Assembly: GCA_012931725.1 (NCBI GenBank)
Contig: CM022944.1
Coordinates: 60,478,694-60,542,693 of the forward strand
Direction of reading: 5' to 3'
Source of the DNA: Litsea cubeba
Lineage: Eukaryota > Streptophyta > Magnoliopsida > Laurales > Lauraceae
Length of the DNA: 64,000 bases
Shown: in pieces, positions 56,972-64,000 of the stretch
How positions within the stretch are numbered: position 1 is the stretch's first letter
Layout: every line of letters starts with the position of its first letter
Translations under genes and position numbers: made by a program
Notes under the pieces: generated by a model
Told to the model about the DNA's origin: nothing
The model's input: the letters and a program-made list of their open reading frames with translations, nothing else
Databases searched by the model: none

Positions 56972-57724
56972 GTTTTCATACATTTAAACCTTAGTTAAAT
57001 TAGTTTTTGAAAACAACATTGCACATGCATCACTTGATTAGTCTTAATCATTTTCATACAACTTGTGATATTTAGATTTTCATATCATTCTCAAGATTGT
57101 AATTGTTCAAGTGATTTGCATTTGACTTCAATCATATCTTTTATGTACTTTAAACTTTGAAATGCTTTAAGCATAAAATTCATTGGACTTAATTTTATCT
57201 TGATTGAAGTTCTACACACACACACCTCATGAGCATTCATCTTTGCATTTCTTAGTGTGTTGTGTGAGTTTGTTTTACATTTTCATATTCGCCTATTTAG
57301 AGGCAATTTTATTTGAGCTTAATTGTAATCTCTTAGAGTGTTTTGTGAAAACACTTTCTTTAGAGAAATCATTTGATTGTAAGGTTATTGCTTAGCCATA
57401 TAAAAGCATTGTGTATAGGTTGTTGTTTAGCCTAGAAAAACAACATTGTGAGGTTATTGCTTATCCTTGAAAAGCATATTGTAGAGGTTATTGCTTAGCC
57501 TTTTGAAAAGCATATTAGTGGAAATCCGGTGGGGTGTTGGATACACAAGCCGGTAGTGGATGTAGGCATTGAGGTCGAACCACTATAAATCTTTGTGTAG
57601 TGGTGATTGTTTTGTTTAAGCTTCCACATTTTGTATGTTAATCATCACATGTGACTAGTTACTTGTAAAGAAATTAAAATTGGTCATAATTAGTCATGAA
57701 GTGTAGATCACCCTATTCACCCCC
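56972..57724 (+). mobile_element. 3' LTR of element B1, right part, truncated
   Basis: Resumes at GTTTTCATACATTT after element C and tracks the 5' LTR (from about 41690) to CACCCTATTCACCCC, where element D begins. It includes a second copy of the hairpin repeat (about 57380-57515). The last roughly 40 bases lie beyond D, outside the window. Confidence 0.92.
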
Positions 57725-60700
57725 TGTCACGCCCCCGGACCGAGGTCCCGCTGAACGAGGCCTTAATCCGGGGACGCGGCGCGACGGGCCGGAAAATTCT
57801 GCCCGCACACGCTAGTTTCCCACAGGTTTCCGCGGTAAGGATTCACGGAATCCGATCCAATAGTGATGTATAAGAATCACTTTCATACAAATGACTTACG
57901 CGGAAGCATTGTAGCAAACATAAAAGTCTCTCAAACGGGTATAAAATGAGAACGCAAGAGACTAGCATCAAAAGAGAAACATTTACTGTAGGCCCCAAAG
58001 TTAGTTTAACGTTGATACAAAAGTAAAGTTAAGCATTAATTACAAACTTTCCCAAAAGAAAATAAGCCAACAATGGCCATGACAAAAACCCAAAATGTAT
58101 ATCATGAAATCCCCCAAAATGTGATCGCAGCTCCAAGGCAACCCGACGTCTAATTGACATCATCGGGCCGCCACTCGCCCTCCACGGGAACTATAGGTTC
58201 CGCCTCGAAATGCGCCTCAACCGCGAGGGGCTCGACATCTGGCACCAAACAAAAGAAAGTCAGACACGACGGTCTGGCAAGCAATTACAACAATAATAGA
58301 TGAGAGCGAAACAAAATATAATAAGTAAGAGCTACGATGCAATCATGATTAATAACAATGTCGAAGTAAAGATAGAAGATACATCTCGATGGTTTACAAA
58401 TCCAATGTCATGATGAGTAACCTAAATAAATGCCATGAGATGAACATAAATGCATAAAAACATTGGCAACCCACATAAAGCTATATTCTCCTATTACCGA
58501 AGTAACCGGAGCAGACAAACCGTAGCCACTAATCGTGGGACCGGAACGACATAGTCGTTATCAGACAGAACCGTAGCCACTACTCGTGGGACCGGATAAT
58601 TACCGTTGGCATGGTCGGTACAGACAGAATCCAAACTGCAGCTGGCAGACAAATTAAAGACCCCAAGCCGGATGATCAGTCCGACAAGGTGACCTAAGCC
58701 TAGTGGTGCCATTTTAGTGAAAATCCGAAACCTCGAAGAAATGCAATTCTATTTATAAGATACATTTCCAAAGTCGATAGAGAACTACTCCAAACAAATG
58801 CATATGGGCAAAGCCAAGCAAAACAGGTGAGTAGTTTCATCATTTCTAAATATGGGGGTAACCCACTTCAAAACATTAAAAGAATTGGAGAAAGAACTAA
58901 AACAAAAGTCTTTTTATACAAAAGAATGTATGATGGTTCGGTCGACTAAGCGGGTAGTCTCGATATACATTTGACCCCTTTATTGTCATTAAAGAAGGTG
59001 ATTTGGTGCCACCGAAGATCATTGACAATCATAAGGGATTAAATGTACACTTAGACTTGAGGGTTTTCTCATTGGTATTGGCCATAGTCTAAGACACATC
59101 TTGCCATGAATTCTAGGCTTGAAAAGGTTGAATGGGCTCCTCTTATAGAAAGGATAAAAGGGCTGAATTGGGCTTGGACATAGGCTTGAAGTGGACTTGA
59201 ATGTTGTACCCAATAAGTCTTCCTTAAAGGTAAGTTTAAGTCCCTTTAATCAGGCCCACAACTGGCCTCATCCAAGCTCAAACAGTCCAATAAAAGCAAG
59301 CCCAAACAGTCCCTAAAGTAGCCTACAATTCATGTCACAAATAGCCCAACATTAGGACTCAAAAACAGCCCGAGAATTGACCTTAAAACAGGCCCAAAAG
59401 ACACCTAGGAAATGGGCTCATCACAAACTCCAACTGGGCCATCAAACAGCCTCAAATAGGCCCTTAAACAGGCCTAAACCCGAGCCCAGACTGAGCTGGG
59501 CTCGCTCGAGCGGACCCAGACAGAAGCTGGGTCGCTCGAGCGGCCCAGTGGGTCGCTCGAGCGGACCCAGACAGTGCCTGGTCCGCTCGAGCGACCCAGC
59601 GGGTCGCTCGAGCGGACTGGGCCTGCCCAGTCCAGCCCGAGTGCAGAAATCTCCCTTTATTTTTGTTTTTTCTTCCTCCTTTCTTGACCATTTCCATCCC
59701 CTTTCATTCCCTTCTTCCATACACAATTCTACAACATATTGGGCCTCTTCTCAACCTCCACAAATCATTAAACCATCATCCATAATCATCTAATTAACAC
59801 TTTTTAAAAGAATCCAAGTTCTTTTCCATTTCTTGAACACCCACTTGAACACAATGAAACCAAACTTTACAAGAAACCAAAATGAGAGCAAACTTCCAAT
59901 GCATGGTATAACAACAACATAAATTAAGATAGCTATTACAATGGTCCATTAAATCAAAATAAACCATAAACTAAAGAAGGTTAACACAAGAAGGAAAATC
60001 AAGAAATAGAACCAATAAGAGAAATCATCACATAATTGTTGAAATATACTTGCTTCTAGCCAAGATATGATCAAAATCACTCCTTAAACCAAGCCTTAGA
60101 GCCTCAAGCTCCAAATCTACAAAAACCCCAAATTTTTCTCAAGAAAACCCTAAAAAGTCAACATTTGTGAATCTTCAATGAAAACCTTAGCAAATGGGGT
60201 TAAAATACTCCAAATGGAGAGGAAAGCAAGGATCTTGAGTTTAGAAAATTATTGCTAACCTTGAGGAACCCAAACCAAGAAGAGAGGCTTGAATGAGGGG
60301 CTTCTCTTAGCTCAAACTCCTCAAGAAGAGTATCTTTGGGAAGCTTGAAGTGGGAGGAAGAGTTTGAGGAGATCAATCCTCCAAGGACACCTCACCAAGT
60401 GAGAGTTTCAGATGAGAGAGAGTGAGAAGAGAGGAGAGGGAAATGCCCTAGCAAAGAGAGTTGCTGGAATAGAATGAAGAAGGAGAAGGAAGAGTCCCCT
60501 TCTTAAGAGACAAGTCATTGTGGGCCCCGATCTTCACAAGCCTAGAAACGGTACTTGCGGGCCCCGAACGAAAACGACGAAGAAGACAAAAATGATCGGC
60601 GAAATTTCTACTTTCCAAAAAGTATATTTTTGACAATTTCTGAAATTTTCGAAATTTGGGTACAGGTTTTGTGTGAAATGTCAGTTTTGCCCTTTTTCTC

Positions 60701-61013
60701 GAAAAACGCGATTTCCGACCACAAAATCAAGTTGGCCAAAACATGAAAGTTGATGATCTAAAGGAAATAAGTCAAAATACACATAAATTGGGATTTCACA
60801 AGCATCATGAACAAACTCAACAATTTTACACACAATCCACGGGCGCCCCGGCCCGTGTCAAACTTAAGTCAAGGACTAATCAAAGGTTCTCAAAGCTAAT
60901 CAAACATCCTAATCTAGCTTAATAAAATAAGCTAATCGTCCACTAACCCCACTTATCCACTAATCACGGTTAAAACATAATTAAATATTTCAAACCTGGG
61001 TCGGGGTCTGACA
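57725..61013 (-). mobile_element. 3' LTR of element D
   Basis: 3289 bp, TGTCACGCCCCC to GGGGTCTGACA on the plus strand. It shares with the C LTRs the terminal motifs, a block of CGGGCCCCGAACGAAAACGA type (about 60560) and the palindrome block; the outer parts are diverged. Short frames inside (58494-60746) are LTR shadows. Confidence 0.92.
59489..59640. repeat. CGCTCGAGCG palindrome block in D LTR
   Basis: Five CGCTCGAGCG decamers with the same spacer texts (ACCCAGACAG, GTGCCTGGTC) as in the 5' LTR of element C, although the surrounding LTR is more diverged. Confidence 0.88.
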
Positions 61014-61030
61014 TCCTCCACCCCTAAGAA
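61014..61030 (-). other. Polypurine tract of element D
   Basis: Minus strand reads ATTCTTAGGGGTGGAGGA immediately before the LTR, the usual position for the plus-strand primer. Confidence 0.7.
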
Positions 61031-64000
61031 TCACATTTGGTCCTCCAAATGATCACTAACCTCTGGGAATAGCTGAGGGTACTTCTTTTGAACTTGTTCA
61101 CGAAGCTCCCAAGTGGCTTCTTCTGGTCCATGATTCTCCCAACGGATCTTCACCCACTGAATTGTCCTATTCCTCAGTTCTTGCTCTTTGGTGTCGATAA
61201 TTTCTGCCGGTTTTTCGATGTAGGTGGCATCCTCTCTGACATCCAACGGCTCATGTTGTAGCACATGTGAAGGGTCTGAAACATACTTCCTTAACATTGA
61301 CACGTGAAACACGTTGTGCACACCCGACAGTTCTGGAGGCAAAGCTAATCTGTACGCCACTTCCCCGATCCGACTCAAAATCTCATACGGACCAATAAAT
61401 CTCTTAGACAATTTGCCTTTCTGCCCAAATCTCAATGTCCCTCTGACCGGAGATACCTTTAAGAATACCTTGTCTCCAACTTGGAATTGGAGATCCTTTC
61501 TTCGAACATCAGCATAGCTCTTCTGTCGGCTCCTCGCAATCTTCAATCTCTCATGGATAATTCTGACTTTATCACTTGTTTCCTCGACTAAAGATGGACC
61601 ATGAAAACTGCGTTCTCCGACTTCTTCCCAACACACGGGGGTTCTACACTTCCTGCCATAAAGCGCTTCGAAAGGGGCCATTCCTATGCTTGAATGGTAA
61701 CTATTGTTGTAGGCAAATTCACAAAGCGGTAGATTCTCGTCCCACTGATTCTTGAAATCAAGGACACAAGCCCTAAGCATGTCCTCGAGGGTCTGAATAG
61801 TCCTTTCCGACTGACCATCCGTTTGCGGGTGGTACGCTGTACTGAATTGAAGCTTCGTTCCCATCGATTCATGCAAAGTCTTCCAAAACCTTGAAACAAA
61901 TCTACTATCCCGATCTGAAGTGATGGAAACCGGCTGACCATGACGACTAACGATCTCCTTTACAAAAGCTTGCGCTAAAGCCAACATGTGCATCTTCTTA
62001 CCGGTCTTCAAAGGAATAAAGTGTGCCGACTTCGTCAACCGATCCACTATGATCCAAATGGCATTGTTCCCCTTGCTTGTATTCGGTAAACCTGATACAA
62101 AATCCATTGTCAGGTGCTCCCATTTCCACTCTGGGATTTCTAACGGTTGCAAAAGACCAGGTGGTTTCTGATGTTCTGCCTTCACTAATTGACAAGTCAT
62201 ACATCTAGACACAAAGGCTGCTATCTCTCTCTTCATATTGTTCCACCAAAAACGACTCTTCAAATTTTGGTACATCTTCGTACTCCCTGGGTGCACTGAA
62301 TACCTCGTATTGTGAGCCTCTGCCATAATGTCATCTTTCAAATTGTCTACTTTAGGAACACAAAGTCTGCCACGGAAGTACAAAACTCCATCCAACATCT
62401 GAAAATCTGGCCTTTCTGAGATATGCTCCACAATTTTAGCCAAGTCTGGATCTTGCATCTGATTGTCCTTAATTTCTTGAATGAAAACTGGCTCGGACAC
62501 TGTCATATTTGCTAACACAACTCCTTCTCTCAAAGGTTGGAACTCTACTCCCAAATCCTCAAATTGCTGAAAATTGAAAAACCCATGCAAACTGGCCAAA
62601 CAAACGGATTTCCTACTCAACGCATCAGCCACTACGTTAACTTTCCCCGGATGATAGATAATCGGAAAATCGTAGTCCTTGATGTATTCCATCCACCTTC
62701 TCTGCCTCATATTTAATTCCTTTTGAGAGAACAAGTACTGGAGACTACGGTGATCCGAATGAACTTCAAACTTTTCTCCGTACAAGTAGTGTCTCCACAT
62801 CTTCAACGCGAAAACTATAGCTGCCAACTCCAAATCGTGCGTTGCATATTTCTTTTCATGTTCCTTCAATTGCCTCGAGCCATATGCAATCACCTTTCCA
62901 TTTTGCATCAACACACAACCGAGTCCTACTCCTGAAGCATCCGTAAAGATAACGAAACCACCACTCCCTGAAGGTAAGGTGAGGACAGGCGCTGAAGTTA
63001 ACCTCTTTTTCAACTCTTCAAAACTAGCTTCACACTTCTCTGACCACACAAACGGCACATTCTTTCGGGTTAACTTAGTCAACGGTGCTGCAATAGACGA
63101 AAAGCCTTGAACAAATCTCCTATAATAGCCTGCCAAACCCAGAAAACTTCTAATCTCTGTCACATTTTTCGGTCTCTCCCAATTGATAACTGCTTCAATC
63201 TTTGATGGGTCAACTGCTAGCCCTTCTTCAGAAATAATGTGACCAAGAAAAGAGACTTGCTCTAGCCAAAACTCACACTTCCCAAGCTTCGCATACAACT
63301 GATTATCTCTCAACAACTGCAAAGAAGTCCTTAAATGCTGCTCATGATCTTCTCTTGACTTGGAATACACTAGAATATCATCAATGAAGACGACGGTGAA
63401 CTGATCTAGATAGGGTGCAAAAATCTTGTTCATGAGAGCCATGAATACCGCTGGTGCATTAGTCAGTCCAAAGGGCATCACCAAAAACTCATAGTGCCCA
63501 TATCTAGTCCGGAAAGCTGTCTTCGGGATGTCTGATTCTCTAACCCTCAACTGATGGTATCCGGACCTCAAATCTATCTTCGAGAAAAACTTTGCACCTT
63601 GCAACTGATCAAACAACTCGTCTATCCTAGGCAAAGGGTACTTGTTCTTAATGGTCACTTGGTTCAACTTCCTGTAGTCTATACACATCCTCAAACTTCC
63701 ATCTTTCTTCTTGACAAAAAGCACTGGGGCTCCCCATGGGGAAACACTTGGCCTAACAAAGCCCTTATCTAGCAACTCTTGCAATTGCAACTTCAATTCA
63801 CCTAACTCCGCTGGAGCCATCCTATAAGGAGCAATGGAAATCGGAGCAGTTCCTGGCACTAACTCTATTGTAAACTCAACTTCTCTGACAGGTGGTAACC
63901 CTGGAATCTCTTCTGGAAAAACATCGGGAAACTCACACACTATCGGAATATTCTCCACCCCTAGGGACTGTTCGTCCTTGGAAACAAAAGCAATAAATCC
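61031..64000 (-). CDS. pol: Gypsy pol: RT, RNase H, integrase, chromodomain (5' partial)
   Basis: Open frame continuing past the window edge; the GTG at 63958 is not a real start, since upstream codons stay open and homologous. Numbering from that GTG: reverse transcriptase about 35-240 with LRSGYHQLRV and catalytic FIDDILVYS (D193, D194); RNase H about 330-450 with D340, E377, D402 and D445; integrase zinc finger H549, H556, C586, C589; integrase core with D619, D682 and E718 (D-35-E); a GPYEI motif near 856; C-terminal chromodomain about 915-965 (VKIRWENHGPEEATW), thought to steer insertion to particular chromatin. No stops or frameshifts are seen, so it may be active. The protein acts in virus-like particles and then the nucleus. 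A gag-protease part should lie upstream. Confidence 0.95.
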   Translation of the reverse strand, partial: GFIAFVSKDEQSLGVENIPIVCEFPDVFPEEIPGLPPVREVEFTIELVPGTAPISIAPYRMAPAELGELKLQLQELLDKGFVRPSVSPWGAPVLFVKKKDGSLRMCIDYRKLNQVTIKNKYPLPRIDELFDQLQGAKFFSKIDLRSGYHQLRVRESDIPKTAFRTRYGHYEFLVMPFGLTNAPAVFMALMNKIFAPYLDQFTVVFIDDILVYSKSREDHEQHLRTSLQLLRDNQLYAKLGKCEFWLEQVSFLGHIISEEGLAVDPSKIEAVINWERPKNVTEIRSFLGLAGYYRRFVQGFSSIAAPLTKLTRKNVPFVWSEKCEASFEELKKRLTSAPVLTLPSGSGGFVIFTDASGVGLGCVLMQNGKVIAYGSRQLKEHEKKYATHDLELAAIVFALKMWRHYLYGEKFEVHSDHRSLQYLFSQKELNMRQRRWMEYIKDYDFPIIYHPGKVNVVADALSRKSVCLASLHGFFNFQQFEDLGVEFQPLREGVVLANMTVSEPVFIQEIKDNQMQDPDLAKIVEHISERPDFQMLDGVLYFRGRLCVPKVDNLKDDIMAEAHNTRYSVHPGSTKMYQNLKSRFWWNNMKREIAAFVSRCMTCQLVKAEHQKPPGLLQPLEIPEWKWEHLTMDFVSGLPNTSKGNNAIWIIVDRLTKSAHFIPLKTGKKMHMLALAQAFVKEIVSRHGQPVSITSDRDSRFVSRFWKTLHESMGTKLQFSTAYHPQTDGQSERTIQTLEDMLRACVLDFKNQWDENLPLCEFAYNNSYHSSIGMAPFEALYGRKCRTPVCWEEVGERSFHGPSLVEETSDKVRIIHERLKIARSRQKSYADVRRKDLQFQVGDKVFLKVSPVRGTLRFGQKGKLSKRFIGPYEILSRIGEVAYRLALPPELSGVHNVFHVSMLRKYVSDPSHVLQHEPLDVREDATYIEKPAEIIDTKEQELRNRTIQWVKIRWENHGPEEATWELREQVQKKYPQLFPEVSDHLEDQM

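Larger units (their letters stand above)
40659..57724 (+). mobile_element. Sirevirus-like element B1, with nested insertion
   Basis: Layout: 5' LTR (40659-42467), primer-binding site (42470), gag-like ORF (42557-43993), non-coding interior with hairpins and purine tracts (43994-46205), 3' LTR (46206-47215, resuming at 56972). Element C is nested inside the 3' LTR, and element D cuts the LTR at 57724, so the distal end lies outside the window. No protease, integrase or RT is encoded, so mobilisation would need a helper. The LTR pair is nearly identical apart from palindrome-copy indels, implying fairly recent insertion. Confidence 0.88.
57725..64000 (-). mobile_element. Element D: autonomous chromodomain gypsy element, partial
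   Basis: Minus-strand Ty3/gypsy element; the 3' LTR (57725-61013), a polypurine tract and most of pol are in the window, while gag, 5' LTR and the far target duplication lie beyond 64000. The pol order RT-RNase H-integrase-chromodomain assigns it to the chromoviruses, and the sequence style fits the Tekay/Del clade. It is inserted in the 3' LTR of B1 after ACCCC. Confidence 0.93.

Noticed and set aside
63956..63958. GTG at 63958 as start of the pol CDS
   Set aside because: The frame stays open and homologous upstream to the window edge; gypsy pol is made as part of a polyprotein.

Overview
The window looks like nuclear DNA from a flowering plant and is almost entirely nested transposable elements. 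The plant assignment rests on copia and chromodomain-gypsy retrotransposons whose primer-binding sites match initiator tRNA-Met (TGGTATCAGAGC), on Helitron ends (hairpin + CTAG), and on low-GC intergenic DNA with plant-type splice sites. I see no rRNA, tRNA, CRISPR array, operon or intact host gene. The only long open pol frame belongs to a gypsy retrotransposon at the right edge.

Left part (1-22.2 kb). The 3' part of a copia LTR (1-1601, family E) abuts the non-coding interior and 3' LTR (1602-11052, element A) of a Sirevirus-like element. That LTR is split by a solo gypsy LTR (6595-10451, family C, TSD GAGGG). Next comes a minus-strand Sirevirus-like element B2 (about 11053-22151): a gag fragment, a primer-binding site, one LTR (11466-13200) and the 3' interior. 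A decayed family-E copia element (about 14455-21967), lacking its 3' end, sits inside B2.

Middle part (22.2-40.6 kb). A tandem-repeat block (22154-23117) and a 421-bp duplication are followed by sequence that may be residual host DNA, split by a solo LTR with perfect TSD GATAA (24959-27509). This DNA holds a few exon-like blocks with canonical splice sites. Then come Helitron-like elements joined end to end (30388-32998, 32999-36697, 36698 onward). The first contains a trimeric higher-order satellite of about 149-bp monomers. A probable TIR DNA transposon (about 38431-40590) carries an A-rich minisatellite and a GC-rich segment.

Right part (40.6-64 kb). Element B1 (plus strand) has a 5' LTR (40659-42467), an intact gag-like ORF with a CCHC knuckle, no pol, and a 3' LTR from 46206. 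Two gypsy-type elements entered that 3' LTR: C, a 9.76-kb non-autonomous element with TSD GTTTT and about 3.8-kb LTRs (47216-56971), and D, an autonomous chromodomain element (57725 to beyond the window) with an uninterrupted RT-RNaseH-integrase-chromodomain frame. C and D share LTR ends and an LTR palindrome block, so D is a plausible helper for C.

The least ordinary structure is in the pol-less interiors of A and B1. They are runs of consecutive short hairpins with perfect or near-perfect 6-12 bp stems. Stems differ from one hairpin to the next, while many loops share an AGTTATAT-like core. The B LTR has a related hairpin repeat with apparent compensatory changes. All boundaries were read by eye; homology and divergence statements come from direct visual comparison within the window.
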